Source of the DNA: Pseudoclavibacter terrae
GTDB lineage: Bacteria > Actinomycetota > Actinomycetes > Actinomycetales > Microbacteriaceae
Reading direction: 5' to 3'
Length of the DNA: 64,000 nucleotides
Assembly: GCF_008831075.1 (NCBI RefSeq)
Contig: NZ_WBJX01000001.1
Span: 1,126,515-1,190,514, forward strand
Part shown: in pieces, positions 35,482 to 45,506 of the stretch
Layout of the letters: each line of letters starts with the position of its first letter
How positions within the stretch are numbered: position 1 is the first letter of the stretch
Program-made: the position numbers and the translations under genes
Notes under the pieces: generated by a model
Database searches by the model: none
The model's input: only the letters and a program-made list of their open reading frames with translations
Told to the model about the DNA's origin: nothing

Positions 35482-36612
35482 ATGAGCATGCCGCCGAACG
35501 GACAGGGCTTCGGGCAGCAGCCCGGTCGGGGCCAGCAGCAGCCGGGGTACGGTCAGCAGCCTCAGCAGCCCGGTTTCGGTCAGCCGCAGCCGGGCCAGGG
35601 CCAGCAGCAGCCCGGCTACGGTCAGCCTTCCCAGCCGGGCTTCGGTCAGCAGCGCCCGGGGTACGGTCAGCAGCCTCAGCAGCCTCAGCAGCCCGGCTAC
35701 GGTCAACCACCCAACGGCCCCGCCTACGGGCAGCCTCCACAGCGTCCGTTCGGCCAGCCGCAGGGGAGTAGTGGCTACGGCCAGCAGGTCGCCGTGGCGG
35801 GCGGGCAGCCACCGCATGGCCAGCAGCCCGGTGCATGGCAAGGCGGTCAGCCCCCGCAGGGCAAGAGGTCCCGGCCCTGGTACGCGCAGTGGTGGCTGTG
35901 GACGGGCGTCGGAGTCGTGGTGATCGCGGGCGGTCTGGTCATCGGCGAGTTCGCGGCCCGGGCGAACGTCACGAGCGCGCTCGAAGAGCAGGCGAGCAAG
36001 ATCGTCATCGACAACTACGGGGAGGCGTCAGCCCCGACCGAGTACACGGTCTCGGTGGACGGCTTCAGCGTGCTCGCTCAGGTGCTCACCGGGAAGATCG
36101 AGCACGCCACCCTGACATCGGTGGGCGACGGAGGGATCACGGTCGGCATCGACCTCAGGGGCATCGACGCCTCGCTGGAGGGCCAGGTCGATGCGACAGC
36201 TGTCGATCTCTCGGTGGCGACCGACGTCCTCGATGGCGTCCCGACCGCACTGCAGGGCGAGGAGAGCGAGATCGACACCGAGTCCTACGAGACGACGATC
36301 AGCTATGGCGACGACGTCATCAACATCGAGGCCGTGAGCGGCACCGGTGAGTTCCAGGTCAAGGTCGAGTCGGAGCTCGGGTACGAGACCGCCGACGGCA
36401 AGCTGTTCGTGACGAACGACAGCAGCATGACCCTCTTCGGCACGAGCATTCCCTTCGGATCGAACGAGAAGGTCGAGGTGCCGACGTGCGCGGACTCGCA
36501 GCTCGAGGCCACGGTCACCGACGCGGGCGTCTCCAGCGATGCGATCACGTTCTCCTGGCAGGTCGACGGTGCCAGGCTCGACGAGCTCCCCGCAGTGGCC
36601 GACTGCCTGTAG
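35482..36612 (+). CDS. DUF2993 protein with Pro/Gly/Gln-rich cytoplasmic domain
   Basis: A 376-residue protein. The first about 118 residues are a disordered Pro-Gly-Gln-Tyr region with repeats like QQPGYGQQ. One transmembrane helix ([21 protein letters not shown]) and an extracytoplasmic DUF2993 domain with two Cys ([13 protein letters not shown]) follow. The DNA is GTG ATG AGC ATG; ATG at 35482 is chosen and GTG at 35479 is possible. GGAG at 35471 serves as ribosome site. Spacing of 104 nt from the first DUF2993 gene is compatible with one operon. The N-terminal region may drive clustering or bind cell-division proteins, but that is only an inference. Confidence 0.78.
   Translation: MSMPPNGQGFGQQPGRGQQQPGYGQQPQQPGFGQPQPGQGQQQPGYGQPSQPGFGQQRPGYGQQPQQPQQPGYGQPPNGPAYGQPPQRPFGQPQGSSGYGQQVAVAGGQPPHGQQPGAWQGGQPPQGKRSRPWYAQWWLWTGVGVVVIAGGLVIGEFAARANVTSALEEQASKIVIDNYGEASAPTEYTVSVDGFSVLAQVLTGKIEHATLTSVGDGGITVGIDLRGIDASLEGQVDATAVDLSVATDVLDGVPTALQGEESEIDTESYETTISYGDDVINIEAVSGTGEFQVKVESELGYETADGKLFVTNDSSMTLFGTSIPFGSNEKVEVPTCADSQLEATVTDAGVSSDAITFSWQVDGARLDELPAVADCL
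35509..35850 (+). repeat. Pro/Gly/Gln/Tyr repeat region of DUF2993 protein
   Basis: Imperfect repeats coding for [13 protein letters not shown] and PQQPQQP cover about 110 codons. The DNA units (for example GGTACGGTCAGCAGCC) recur closely enough for slippage. A similar but independent region is found at 57238-57582. Confidence 0.75.
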
Positions 36613-36659
36613 CCCTGCGTGTCGGCACCGACGACCTGTCCCGTCGAGAGGGCAGCGGA

Positions 36660-36665
36660 TAGCAT
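36660..36665 (+). promoter_or_regulatory. Candidate -10 (TAGCAT) for leaderless lysA
   Basis: TAGCAT is 6 nt before the GTG at 36672, with no Shine-Dalgarno. The spacing is ideal for transcription starting at the first base of the start codon. Confidence 0.5.
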
Positions 36666-36671
36666 GCTCTG

Positions 36672-38132
36672 GTGCCTGAAGCTCTCCGCGAACCCCAAGC
36701 CGTCCACCCGACCGGAGCGAATCCGCTCGCCCCGGCCGACCTCGAAGTGCCGAGCGACCTGAACGCGCTCGAGGCCCACGTCTGGTCCAGGAACGCGAAC
36801 CGTTCGGAAGACGGTGCGGTGTCGATCGCTGGTGCGGATGTGCGTGCGCTCGCCGAGCAGTTCGGCACGCCGCTCTACGTCGTGGACGAGTCGGACGCGC
36901 GAGCGAGGGCCAGCGAGACCGTCGCGGCATTCGCCGACGCCTTCGCGCCACTCGGGGTCTCGGCGAAGGTCTACTACGCGGGCAAGGCGTTCCTGAGCGC
37001 CGACGTCGTGAGGTGGATGCTCGAGGCCGGCTGCGCGATCGACGTGTGCAGCGAGGGCGAGCTGGCGCTGGCACTGGCGGCCGGCGCGCCGCCCGCGCTG
37101 ATCGGCTTCCACGGGAACAACAAGTCGACCAGAGAGATCGGCCTCGCCGTCGCTGCCGGCATCGGCGGGATCGTGCTGGACAGCACGCAGGAGCTCGATC
37201 GTGTCGCCGCCGCCGCTGCCGCTGCGGGGGTGAGGCAGCCCGTGCGCGTCCGCGTCAACTCCGGTGTGCACGCCTCGACGCACGAGTTCCTCGCCACGAG
37301 TCGCGAAGACCAGAAGTTCGGCATCCCACTCGACGAGGTGGACGCATTCGTCGCGCGCATCCGGGAGCACGACTCGCTCGAGTTCCTCGGGCTGCACTCG
37401 CACATCGGCTCGCAGATCTTCGACGCCGACGGGTTCGGCGAGGCGGCAGACCGCCTCGTCGCCGTGCACGCGCGCCTGCTCGACGGCGGGCCGGTGCCCG
37501 AGCTGAACCTCGGCGGCGGGTACGGCATCGCCTACCTGCCCCGCGAGACGCCGACCGACATCCGCACGATGGCCTCCCACATCGCCTCCCATGTCGCGGA
37601 CGCCTGCTCGCGGCTGGGCATCGCCGTCCCGAACATGGCGTTCGAACCGGGCCGCACCATCATCGGACCGGCCGGCACTGCGCTCTACGAGGTGGGCACG
37701 ACGAAGAACGTCCGCGTCCCACTCGAAGCCGGAGGCACCGCCGACCGCCTCTACGTCTCCGTGGACGGCGGCATGAGCGACAACGTCAGGGCGGCGCTCT
37801 ACGAGGCCGAGTACAGCGTTCGCCTCGCGTCCCGGGCGTCCGCCGCGGGGCCAGCACTCGTTCGTGTCGTTGGAAAACACTGCGAATCCGGCGACATCGT
37901 CGTTCTGGCAGACTATCTCCCGAGCGATGTCGCCCCCGGCGACCTCGTCGCCGTGCCAGCGACCGGCGCGTACTGCTGGTCGCTCTCGAGCAACTACAAC
38001 ATGATCGGCCGACCGGCCGTCGTCGCAGTTCGCGACGGCGAGACGCGCACGCTGATCCGTGCCGAGTCCGTGACCGACCTGCTTGCCAGGGACGCCGGAC
38101 TCGCAGCTGCCGTGACCGATGAGCGCCCGTAA
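36672..38132 (+). CDS. lysA: Diaminopimelate decarboxylase
   Basis: A 486-residue PLP enzyme that makes lysine from meso-diaminopimelate. The PLP lysine is K105 in YYAGKAFLS. HSHIGSQIFD, GGGYGIAY and EPGRTIIGPAG bind the phosphate, and the partner-subunit Cys is in GKHCESGD. The N-terminus is about 20 residues longer than in many homologues, but the GTG at 36672 fits a leaderless promoter. The stop region overlaps in-frame codons of a longer hom reading frame; hom itself has its ribosome site inside the short gap. It opens the lysA-hom-thrB unit. Confidence 0.95.
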   Translation: MPEALREPQAVHPTGANPLAPADLEVPSDLNALEAHVWSRNANRSEDGAVSIAGADVRALAEQFGTPLYVVDESDARARASETVAAFADAFAPLGVSAKVYYAGKAFLSADVVRWMLEAGCAIDVCSEGELALALAAGAPPALIGFHGNNKSTREIGLAVAAGIGGIVLDSTQELDRVAAAAAAAGVRQPVRVRVNSGVHASTHEFLATSREDQKFGIPLDEVDAFVARIREHDSLEFLGLHSHIGSQIFDADGFGEAADRLVAVHARLLDGGPVPELNLGGGYGIAYLPRETPTDIRTMASHIASHVADACSRLGIAVPNMAFEPGRTIIGPAGTALYEVGTTKNVRVPLEAGGTADRLYVSVDGGMSDNVRAALYEAEYSVRLASRASAAGPALVRVVGKHCESGDIVVLADYLPSDVAPGDLVAVPATGAYCWSLSSNYNMIGRPAVVAVRDGETRTLIRAESVTDLLARDAGLAAAVTDERP

Positions 38133-38145
38133 CCGAGGAGAACCG

Positions 38146-39492
38146 ATGAACCAGAACCGACCCATCCGTGTCGCCCTGCTTGGCGCGGGATCCGTCGGCT
38201 CGCAGGTCGCCCGCATCCTGCTCGAGAACGCCGAGGAACTCGCAGCCAGGGTGGGGGCCCCGCTCCTGCTCACCGGCATCGCAGTGCGCAACGTCGACGC
38301 GAAACGCGACGTCGACCTGCCCAAGGAGCTGTTCACCGACGACGCCGAGCGCCTCATCCTTGGCTCGGACATCGTCATCGAGCTCATGGGCGGCATCGAC
38401 CCGGCGAAGCACCTCATCTCGCTTGCGCTGTCCACGGGCGCCGACGTGGTCACGGCCAACAAGGCGCTCGTCGCGGCGCATGGACCCGAGCTCTTCGACC
38501 AGGCGCGCCGGGTCGGCGCGCAGCTCACGTACGAGGCCGCCGTGGCCGGAGCTATCCCGATCATCCGCCCGCTGCGCGACAGCCTCGCCGGCGACAGGGT
38601 CGAGCGCATCCTGGGCATCGTGAACGGCACGACCAACTTCATCCTCGACCGGATGCACACGAGGGGCGACTCCCTGGAGGAGGCTCTGCGCATCGCGACG
38701 GAGCTCGGCTACGCGGAAGCGGACCCGACGGCCGACATCGGCGGCTACGACGCGCAGCAGAAGGCGGCCATCCTGGCGTCCATCGCCTTCCACACCGAAG
38801 TCCCCGTCGAGCTCGTGCACCGCGAGGGCATCACGGAGATCACCATCGAGCAGATCGAGCGAGCGAAGGCGGCTGGCTTCGTGGTCAAGCTCCTCGCCAT
38901 CTGCGAGCGCGTGACGGGCTCCGACGGCGTCGAGGGCATCTCGGCACGTGTGTACCCTGCGCTCGTCGACGAGCAGCACCCGCTTGCCTCGGTGCACGGC
39001 GGGAACAACGCCGTCTTCGTGCAGGCGCAGGCAGCCGGCGACCTCATGTTCTACGGTGCTGGCGCCGGGGGAGTGGAGACCGCCTCGGCCGTCCTCGGCG
39101 ACCTCGTCTCCTCCGCCAGGCGCCGCGTCAACGGCGGCCCCGGCCTGGGGGAGTCGACGCACGCGGACCTGCCGGTGCTCGAAGTCGGCGAGATTACGAC
39201 CCGGTACCAGATCATCCTCGAAGTGCACGACCGTCCCGGCGTGCTCGCGGAGATCGCGAAGGTCTTCAGCGACTTCGGCGTCTCGGTCTCGACACTCGAG
39301 CAGCGCAGTGCCGGCGCCCAGGATGGTGCGCCCGCGGGCCCCTCCGCCGAATCGGCCGAAGGCGGGGCAACCCTCGTCATCGGCACGCACGCCGCAACCG
39401 AGCGAGCCCTCTCGGCCCTGGCCGAGGCCCTGGCCGCCCACGAGGCCTCGCGTCGCGTCACGGGAGTCCTCCGTGTCGAGGGCGCGCTCTAG
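38146..39492 (+). CDS. hom: Homoserine dehydrogenase
   Basis: A 448-residue NAD(P)H-dependent enzyme; it reduces aspartate semialdehyde to homoserine, the branch point to methionine and threonine. Order: Rossmann domain (VALLGAGSVGSQVA), VTANKALVA, catalytic domain (GIVNGTTNFILDRM; GYAEADPTADIGGYDAQQK) and a C-terminal ACT domain (YQIILEVHDRPGVLAEIA) for threonine feedback. The ACT domain carries an unusual Ala/Gly/Pro-rich insert of about 20 residues (AGAQDGAPAGPSAESAEG). ATG at 38146 follows GAGGAG and is preferred over an ATG at 38119. Confidence 0.95.
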   Translation: MNQNRPIRVALLGAGSVGSQVARILLENAEELAARVGAPLLLTGIAVRNVDAKRDVDLPKELFTDDAERLILGSDIVIELMGGIDPAKHLISLALSTGADVVTANKALVAAHGPELFDQARRVGAQLTYEAAVAGAIPIIRPLRDSLAGDRVERILGIVNGTTNFILDRMHTRGDSLEEALRIATELGYAEADPTADIGGYDAQQKAAILASIAFHTEVPVELVHREGITEITIEQIERAKAAGFVVKLLAICERVTGSDGVEGISARVYPALVDEQHPLASVHGGNNAVFVQAQAAGDLMFYGAGAGGVETASAVLGDLVSSARRRVNGGPGLGESTHADLPVLEVGEITTRYQIILEVHDRPGVLAEIAKVFSDFGVSVSTLEQRSAGAQDGAPAGPSAESAEGGATLVIGTHAATERALSALAEALAAHEASRRVTGVLRVEGAL

Positions 39493-39588
39493 CCAACGAC
39501 CCACCGACGCCACCGATCGCCACGCAGTGGCCTTGGTGCCCGCCGATATCACTCACATCGCAACAGTCCTCTGCCTAGGAGTCGCAGC

Positions 39589-40539
39589 ATGAAGCAGGTC
39601 GAACAGGCGCGTCGCGTCGAAGTCAAGGTCCCCGCGACGAGCGCCAACCTCGGACCGGGCTTCGACACGCTCGGGCTCGCGCTTGCCGTCTACGACACGC
39701 TCGTCGTCGAGAGCGCGCCGGCTGGCGTCCTCGAGATCGACGTGGAAGGCGTCGGCGCTGAGAGCGTGCCCCGCGACGCCTCGCACCTCGTGGTCCAGTC
39801 GATCGAGCACACGCTCACCGGCCTCGGCTACGAGCTGCCCGGTCTGCGCATCCGCGCCGTCAACACGATCCCGCACGGCCGGGGCATGGGGTCGTCTGGC
39901 GCGGCGATCGTCTCCGGCGTCATGGCCGCGGCTGCGCTCGTGTCCAACGACGTGGAGCTCGACGCGGACACGCTCCTGCGATTCGCGACCGAGCTCGAGG
40001 GCCACCCTGACAACGTCGCGCCGTGCCTCTTCGGTGGCCTGACGATCGCCTGGGTCGGTGAGAACGGGCCCCGCTCGAAGCAGCTGCTCGTGCATCGCGG
40101 TGTGTCGCCGATCGTCCTGATCCCGACCGAGACGATGTCCACCAAGCTCGCCCGCAGCCTCCAGCCCGAGAGCGTCCCGCACGCCGACGCGATCTTCAAC
40201 CTCTCTCGCTCCGCCCTGCTCGTCGCCGCGCTCGTCCAGAGCCCAGAGCTGCTCTTCGAGGCGACGGAAGACCGCCTCCACCAGAGCTACCGCGCATCCG
40301 CCATGCCCTTCACGAGCGGCCTCGTCGCCGAGCTGCGGGCCGCAGGACTGCCCGCCGTGGTCTCCGGCGCGGGCCCGAGCGTGCTCGTGCTGTGCGAGAG
40401 CCCCGAGCAGCGGCTCCGTGCGGCGGCGGTCGCGGAGGCCAACATGCAGACCGAGTGGAGCGCCATCATGCCTGCCGTTGATTTCCTCGGTGCTACAGTG
40501 GAGGTGCTGTCGGGCGACGCGGCCACACTCTCGGTGTAG
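39589..40539 (+). CDS. thrB: Homoserine kinase
   Basis: A 316-residue GHMP-family kinase that phosphorylates homoserine for threonine synthesis. Signature segments are PATSANLGPGFDTLGLAL near residue 15, the ATP loop IPHGRGMGSSGAAI near 97, EGHPDNVAP and SGAGPSVLVL. It has its own ribosome site (AGGAG, 7 nt). The usual partner thrC, which commonly lies between hom and thrB in actinobacteria, is not present in the 96-nt gap or elsewhere in the window. Confidence 0.95.
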   Translation: MKQVEQARRVEVKVPATSANLGPGFDTLGLALAVYDTLVVESAPAGVLEIDVEGVGAESVPRDASHLVVQSIEHTLTGLGYELPGLRIRAVNTIPHGRGMGSSGAAIVSGVMAAAALVSNDVELDADTLLRFATELEGHPDNVAPCLFGGLTIAWVGENGPRSKQLLVHRGVSPIVLIPTETMSTKLARSLQPESVPHADAIFNLSRSALLVAALVQSPELLFEATEDRLHQSYRASAMPFTSGLVAELRAAGLPAVVSGAGPSVLVLCESPEQRLRAAAVAEANMQTEWSAIMPAVDFLGATVEVLSGDAATLSV

Positions 40540-40682
40540 GCACAGCGCGACAGCTTCAACTCTCCGAGCAGCGGAGTACGCACCCCCCTCGATTTCTGTC
40601 GATGTGGTTCAGAGTGTGTGAGAAGTCCCGCTCGCTCGATCTGAACACCGCAGAACGCGGTAGAGGTAAGGACTCACAGCAG
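40540..40682 (+). promoter_or_regulatory. rho leader region
   Basis: The 143-nt gap holds small hairpins CTCCG-AGCAG-CGGAG (about 40579-40593) and ACCGC-AGAAC-GCGGT (about 40647-40661), and the rho ribosome site GGTAAGGA. Rho genes often autoregulate through their leader. An in-frame ATG at 40602 could extend Rho by 27 residues but lacks a ribosome site. Confidence 0.35.
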
Positions 40683-42647
40683 ATGACTGACACAACACCC
40701 ACCGCGGAGCAGGAAGCTCCGCTCACTTCCATGAAGGTCGCGGACCTCCAGGCGCTTGCCGCCGGTCTGCAGATCCGTGGTGCTCGGAGCCTGCGCAAGG
40801 GCGCGCTCATCGACGCCATCGAGACCGCACGAGCAAGCGCGGCTCCCGGGGCACCGGCCGTCGAGGCCGACGCCGCCCAGGCGGATGCCGCACCGGTCGA
40901 AGCTGACGTCGCCGAAGCGGTCGCCGCACCGGTCGAGGCCGCTGCCGCGCCCGAGGCCGAGGCCGACCCCCAGGGCGAGTCGGCTCCGCTCACCGACGAG
41001 GAGACGCCCGTCGCCATCGACGACTCCGCGGCTCAGGAATCGACCGCACCGGTCGCCCCCGCGGCTCCCGAGCTGTCGCTCGACGACCTCGTCCTCCCGC
41101 CCGCACGCGGCGAGGCCTCCGAGCAGGACGAGGCTCGCGACGAGGATCAGGGACGCGCGGGCCAGCGGAAGCGCGGCCGTGGCCGTGGACGTCGTGGACG
41201 CACCAACGACACCGAGCAGAGCACCGACACTTCGGAGCCCGCCGCCAAGCAGGACGAGCTGCCCGCTGAGTCCAACGGCGACACCCAGGATGACGAGCAG
41301 CAGGGCGGGCGCCGTCAGCGCGGTCGCTCGCGCGGACGCGGCGGAGACCAGGCGCAGGGCCGCGCCGAGGGCCAGCAGGCACAGGACACGCCCGCTGACG
41401 ACGAGACGGACGAGCAGCGTCGTGGCCGCGGAGGCCGCTACCGCGACCGCAAGCGCGGACGCGGCGGAGCGGAAGACACCGAGCCGGAGATCGCAGCGGA
41501 CGACGTGCTCCTGCCCATCGCCGGCATCCTCGACGTGCTCGACAACTACGCGTTCGTGCGCACGAGCGGCTACCTGCCGGGCCCGAACGACGTCTACGTC
41601 TCGCTCGCGCAGGTCAAGAAGTACCAGCTGCGCAAGGGCGACGCCGTCGTCGGCGCAATCCGCCAGCCGCGCGAGGGCGAGAACCAGCACGGCCGGCAGA
41701 AGTTCAACGCCATCGTGCGCTTCGACGCCATCAACGGCCAGTCGCCGGAAGAGCCGCGCCAGCGTCCTGACTTCGACTCGCTGACCGCCCTGTACCCGCA
41801 GGAGCGACTGCGCCTCGAGACGAGCGAGGACCGCGTCGCCACTCGCCTCATGGACCTGTTCGCCCCCATCGGCAAGGGGACCCGCGGCCTCATCGTCGCA
41901 CCGCCGAAGTCGGGCAAGTCCATCGTGCTGGAGCAGGTCGCCGCCGCAGTCGCGAAGAACAGCCCTGACGTGCACCTCATGGTCGTCCTCATCGACGAGC
42001 GTCCGGAAGAGGTGACGCACATGCAGCGCACCATCCAGGGCGAGGTCGTCGCGGCCACGTTCGACCTCCCAGCCGACGACCAGACCACCGTCGCGGAGCT
42101 CGCCATCGAGCGGGCGAAGCGCCTCGTCGAGCTCGGCCACGACGTGGTCGTGCTGCTCGACGGCGTGACACAGCTGTGCCGCGCCTACAACCTCGCGGCT
42201 CCCGCATCCGGTCGCATCCTGCCTGGCGGCGTGGACGCCTCGGCGCTGACCCCGGTTCGCCGCTTCTTCGGCTCCGCCAAGAACGTCGAGAACGGCGGCT
42301 CGCTCACGATCCTCGCGACGGCGATGATCGGCACCGGGTCCAAGACGGAAGACACGATCCTCGAGTCCTTCGCCGGCACGGGCAACATGGAGCTGCGCCT
42401 GTCCCGCGACATCGCCGACAAGCGCGTGTTCCCCGCCATCGACATCTCGCACTCCCAGACGCTCCGCGAGGAGCAGCTGCTCACGCAGCAGGAAGTCGAG
42501 GCGACCTGGAGCATCCGGCGCGCCCTCACCGGCGGCGACCCGCTCCTGCTGCTCGAGGCCGTGCTCGCCCGCGTGGCAGGCACGAGCACCAACGCGGAGT
42601 TCCTCGCCTCTGTCGCGAAGCAGCCCATCCGCGCCGCCAAGGCATAG
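40683..42647 (+). CDS. rho: Transcription termination factor Rho
   Basis: A 654-residue hexameric RNA helicase that ends transcription. Domains: Rho-N ([26 protein letters not shown]), an acidic Ala/Glu/Pro region, an Arg/Gly-rich RNA-binding insert (about residues 155-265; [12 protein letters not shown]), and the RNA-binding cold-shock-like domain ([20 protein letters not shown]). The ATPase follows with Walker A PPKSGKS near residue 406, [10 protein letters not shown], and the Q- and R-loop regions. The long insert is typical for actinobacteria and helps Rho act on structured GC-rich RNA. All catalytic residues are intact. It is just upstream of prfA (2-nt gap), so the two are coupled. Confidence 0.97.
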   Translation: MTDTTPTAEQEAPLTSMKVADLQALAAGLQIRGARSLRKGALIDAIETARASAAPGAPAVEADAAQADAAPVEADVAEAVAAPVEAAAAPEAEADPQGESAPLTDEETPVAIDDSAAQESTAPVAPAAPELSLDDLVLPPARGEASEQDEARDEDQGRAGQRKRGRGRGRRGRTNDTEQSTDTSEPAAKQDELPAESNGDTQDDEQQGGRRQRGRSRGRGGDQAQGRAEGQQAQDTPADDETDEQRRGRGGRYRDRKRGRGGAEDTEPEIAADDVLLPIAGILDVLDNYAFVRTSGYLPGPNDVYVSLAQVKKYQLRKGDAVVGAIRQPREGENQHGRQKFNAIVRFDAINGQSPEEPRQRPDFDSLTALYPQERLRLETSEDRVATRLMDLFAPIGKGTRGLIVAPPKSGKSIVLEQVAAAVAKNSPDVHLMVVLIDERPEEVTHMQRTIQGEVVAATFDLPADDQTTVAELAIERAKRLVELGHDVVVLLDGVTQLCRAYNLAAPASGRILPGGVDASALTPVRRFFGSAKNVENGGSLTILATAMIGTGSKTEDTILESFAGTGNMELRLSRDIADKRVFPAIDISHSQTLREEQLLTQQEVEATWSIRRALTGGDPLLLLEAVLARVAGTSTNAEFLASVAKQPIRAAKA

Positions 42648-42649
42648 TC

Positions 42650-43747
42650 ATGGCCAGACACGAGATGGCCGACTCCGTTCGGCAGCTTCGAGCGGAGCAC
42701 GAGGACCTGCAAGAGCAGCTGGCCGACCCCGAGCTGCACGCCAACCCGGCGCGCGCGAAGAAGGTCAACCGCCGGTACGCCCAGCTCGCGCAGATCCTCG
42801 CAGCTGACGCCTCCCGAGCCGAGCTCGAGGACGACCTCGAGGCCGCCAGGGAACTCGCCAAGGAAGACCAGTCGTTCGCCGACGAAGTCCCCGTGCTCGA
42901 GGAGAACCTGCGTGTCGCGCAGGAGAAGCTGCGGCGACTCCTCATCCCGCGCGACCCCGACGACGGACGTGACGTCATCATGGAGATCAAGGGTGGTGAA
43001 GGCGGCGAGGAATCGGCGCTCTTCGCGGCCGACCTCCTCCGCATGTACTCGCACTACGCGGAGCAGCGCGGCTGGAAGACCGAGATGATCTCCTCGACGG
43101 AGAGCGACCTCGGCGGCTTCAAGGACGTGCAGGTCGCGATCAAGGGCAACGCCAACGACCCGGCGCTCGGCGTCTGGGCGAGTCTCAAGTACGAGGGTGG
43201 CGTGCACCGCGTGCAGCGAGTCCCCGCGACCGAGTCGCAGGGACGCATCCACACCTCGACAACGGGCGTGCTCGTGTTCCCGGAGGTCGACGAGCCGGAA
43301 GAGATCGAGGTCAGCCCCAACGACCTCAAGATCGACGTCTTCCGTTCGTCCGGCCCAGGCGGCCAGTCGGTCAACACGACCGACTCCGCCGTGCGCATCA
43401 CCCACATCCCAACGGGAATCGTCGTGTCGATGCAGAACGAGAAGAGCCAGATCCAGAACCGCGCAGCCGGCATGCGAGTGCTGCTCGCGAGGCTCCTCGC
43501 CCACCAGCAGGAGCAGATCGCGGCAGCTGAGTCCGAGGCGCGATCCGGGCAGATCCGCACGATGGACCGTTCGGAGCGCATCCGCACGTACAACTTCCCG
43601 GAGAACCGCATCGCCGACCACCGCACCGGCTACAAGGCGTACAACCTCGACCATGTGATGAACGGGGCCCTCGGGCCCGTCATCCAGTCTGCGATCGCCG
43701 CCGACGAGGAGGCTCGTCTCGCAGCCCTCTCCGGCAGCGACGACTGA
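42650..43747 (+). CDS. prfA: Peptide chain release factor 1
   Basis: A 365-residue class I release factor that recognises UAA and UAG. The tripeptide PAT anticodon is in [10 protein letters not shown] near residue 192. The catalytic GGQ is in [16 protein letters not shown] near residues 236-240; its Gln is the target of PrmC, encoded 1.8 kb away. The N-terminal coiled region is a little longer than in E. coli. The ATG at 42650 is 2 nt after the rho stop, without a clear ribosome site, which suggests coupling. A strong terminator follows. Confidence 0.96.
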   Translation: MARHEMADSVRQLRAEHEDLQEQLADPELHANPARAKKVNRRYAQLAQILAADASRAELEDDLEAARELAKEDQSFADEVPVLEENLRVAQEKLRRLLIPRDPDDGRDVIMEIKGGEGGEESALFAADLLRMYSHYAEQRGWKTEMISSTESDLGGFKDVQVAIKGNANDPALGVWASLKYEGGVHRVQRVPATESQGRIHTSTTGVLVFPEVDEPEEIEVSPNDLKIDVFRSSGPGGQSVNTTDSAVRITHIPTGIVVSMQNEKSQIQNRAAGMRVLLARLLAHQQEQIAAAESEARSGQIRTMDRSERIRTYNFPENRIADHRTGYKAYNLDHVMNGALGPVIQSAIAADEEARLAALSGSDD

Positions 43748-43769
43748 GGCCGACGCCCACGACGCACTG

Positions 43770-43800
43770 AAACGGCGGCCAGCACTGCTGGCCGCCGTTT
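43770..43800. terminator. Bidirectional terminator between prfA and cysE
   Basis: A perfect 15-bp inverted repeat AAACGGCGGCCAGCA/TGCTGGCCGCCGTTT (43770-43784 and 43786-43800). The arms start with AAA and end with TTT, so it can terminate in both directions. Confidence 0.8.
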
Positions 43801-43830
43801 CGCTGTCTCTGGCCCAGGCCTTGAGATCTT

Positions 43831-44433
43831 TTAGATCTCGTAGTACCCGACGAGGTCCTGCTCGGCGGGAGTGCGCTGACGGACGCGCGCTGGCACGCCC
43901 GTGAGCACCGAGTTGGCGGGCGCGTCCCGCGTCACCACGGCGTTCGCGCCGATCCGCGAGTCGTCGCCGATCGTGATGTTGCCGAGGAGCTTCGCACCGG
44001 CGCCGATGAGCACCCGGCTGCCCACGGTGGGGTGCCGCTTCACACGGTGGCCGGACGTGCCGCCGAGCGTGACGCCGTGGTAGATGAGCACGTCGTCTCC
44101 GACGACCGCGGTCTCGCCGATGACGATCCCCATGCCGTGGTCGATGACGACGCGGCGTCCGATCTGCGCGCCCGGGTGGATCTCGACACCGGTCGCGAAG
44201 CGATTGAACTGCGAGAGCGTGCGCGCGAGCAGCTTCGTGCCAGCGCGCATCCACAGGCGGTGGGCGATGCGGTGCAGCCAGAGCGCGTGCATCCCCGAGT
44301 AGTTGATCACGATCTCGGCCTTGGAGCGGGCCGCCGGGTCGTTCCTGCGCGTCGCGGCGATGTCCTCCCTGACCCGACGCCAAACGCCGACACCTTGCGG
44401 TGCCGGCGTTCGACGTGGTGTTGCCAGTGCCAC
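43831..44433 (-). CDS. cysE: Serine O-acetyltransferase
   Basis: A 200-residue left-handed beta-helix enzyme that makes O-acetylserine, the carbon skeleton for cysteine. Hexapeptide repeats run from [17 protein letters not shown]; catalytic residues lie in [11 protein letters not shown] and [18 protein letters not shown]. It lacks the long N-terminal domain of enteric CysE, as in the short actinobacterial form. The start is GTG at 44431-44433, 3 nt after the cysK stop, so translation is coupled to cysK. The C-terminal tail is the site that usually docks into CysK. Confidence 0.93.
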   Translation of the reverse strand: MALATPRRTPAPQGVGVWRRVREDIAATRRNDPAARSKAEIVINYSGMHALWLHRIAHRLWMRAGTKLLARTLSQFNRFATGVEIHPGAQIGRRVVIDHGMGIVIGETAVVGDDVLIYHGVTLGGTSGHRVKRHPTVGSRVLIGAGAKLLGNITIGDDSRIGANAVVTRDAPANSVLTGVPARVRQRTPAEQDLVGYYEI

Positions 44434-44436
44434 TCG

Positions 44437-45372
44437 CTAGTCGCGGAGGTCGTCGAAGAGCACGGTCGAAAGGTAGCGCTCGCCGGTGTCACAGATGATC
44501 ACCACGATGTTCTTCCCGGCGTTCTCGGGACGCTTCGCGATCTCGAGAGCTGCCCAGAGGTTCGCTCCGCTCGAGATGCCGCTGAAGATGCCCTCGGTCG
44601 AGGTCAGCGCACGGGAGACGCGGATGCTGTCCTCGAGCGTGGCGTCGAGGACCTCGTCGATGACATCGCGGTCGAGGACGTCGGGCACGAAGTTCGCGCC
44701 GAGGCCCTGGATCTTGTGGGGGCCGGCCTTGCCCTCCGTGAGCAGGGGGGAGTCCTTCGGCTCGACGGCGACGATCTTGACCTCTGGCTTGCGCTCCTTG
44801 AGCACCTGGCCGACGCCGGAGATCGTTCCGCCCGTGCCGACACCGGCGACGAAGATGTCGATCTCGCCGTCCGTGTCTGCCCAGATCTCCTCGGCAGTGG
44901 TCTCGCGGTGGATCTGGACGTTCGCCTCGTTCTCGAACTGCCGAGCGAGGATCGCGCCGGGCGTCTCGTCGACGATCTGCTTCGCGCGTGCGACGGCGCC
45001 ACGCATGCCCTCGGGGCCCGGCGTGAGGACGAGCTCGGCTCCGAACGCCTTGAGCAGCTGGCGGCGCTCGATGGACATGGTCTCGGGCATGGCGAGGATG
45101 ACGCGGTAGCCGCGCGACGCGCCGAGCATCGCGAGCGCGATGCCGGTGTTCCCGGAGGTGCCCTCGACGATGGTGCCACCCGGCTGCAGCTCGCCACTCT
45201 GCTCAGCTGCGCGGATGATGCCGAGGCCGAGGCGGTCCTTCACCGACGACCCGGGTCCGAAGAACTCGAGCTTCGCGAAGATGTTCGCGCCGGTCTCGTT
45301 GATACGACCGAGCTTGACGAGCGGGGTGCGGCCGACGACCTCGGTGATGTCGTTGTAGATCTTTCCAGTCAC
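44437..45372 (-). CDS. cysK: Cysteine synthase A (O-acetylserine sulfhydrylase)
   Basis: A 311-residue PLP enzyme that turns O-acetylserine and sulfide into cysteine. The PLP lysine is K45 in GSSVKDRLGLG; EGTSGNTGIAL and VAGVGTGGTISGVG bind substrate and phosphate. GTG at 45370-45372 begins the family N-end and follows AAGGG; the frame is open upstream but those codons do not match the family. It forms a two-gene operon with cysE. The divergent prmC gene starts about 135 nt away. Confidence 0.96.
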   Translation of the reverse strand: MTGKIYNDITEVVGRTPLVKLGRINETGANIFAKLEFFGPGSSVKDRLGLGIIRAAEQSGELQPGGTIVEGTSGNTGIALAMLGASRGYRVILAMPETMSIERRQLLKAFGAELVLTPGPEGMRGAVARAKQIVDETPGAILARQFENEANVQIHRETTAEEIWADTDGEIDIFVAGVGTGGTISGVGQVLKERKPEVKIVAVEPKDSPLLTEGKAGPHKIQGLGANFVPDVLDRDVIDEVLDATLEDSIRVSRALTSTEGIFSGISSGANLWAALEIAKRPENAGKNIVVIICDTGERYLSTVLFDDLRD

Positions 45373-45506
45373 TTCGTGCCCTTCTGGGATGCTGTGTGAA
45401 CTTCGTGGGTGTCGCTGGCAGCGTTCGCCCGCGTCAATCGTCCCAATCATCTCGCGCGCGAGTGCTGTGCATGACGCTGCGAGTCAATGTGCGGGAGACT
45501 CTCTCC

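Noticed and set aside
35402-35482. 26-codon frame between the two DUF2993 genes
   Set aside because: It could be a leader peptide ending at the next start, but promoter and ribosome site are weak and composition is like random GC-rich DNA.
36303-38693. Long minus-strand frame opposite lysA and hom
   Set aside because: Low-complexity Arg/Ser/Val translation with no motif; lysA and hom on the plus strand are certain.
40674-44383. Long minus-strand frames opposite rho and prfA
   Set aside because: Mirror images of conserved plus-strand genes; no ribosome site or domain.
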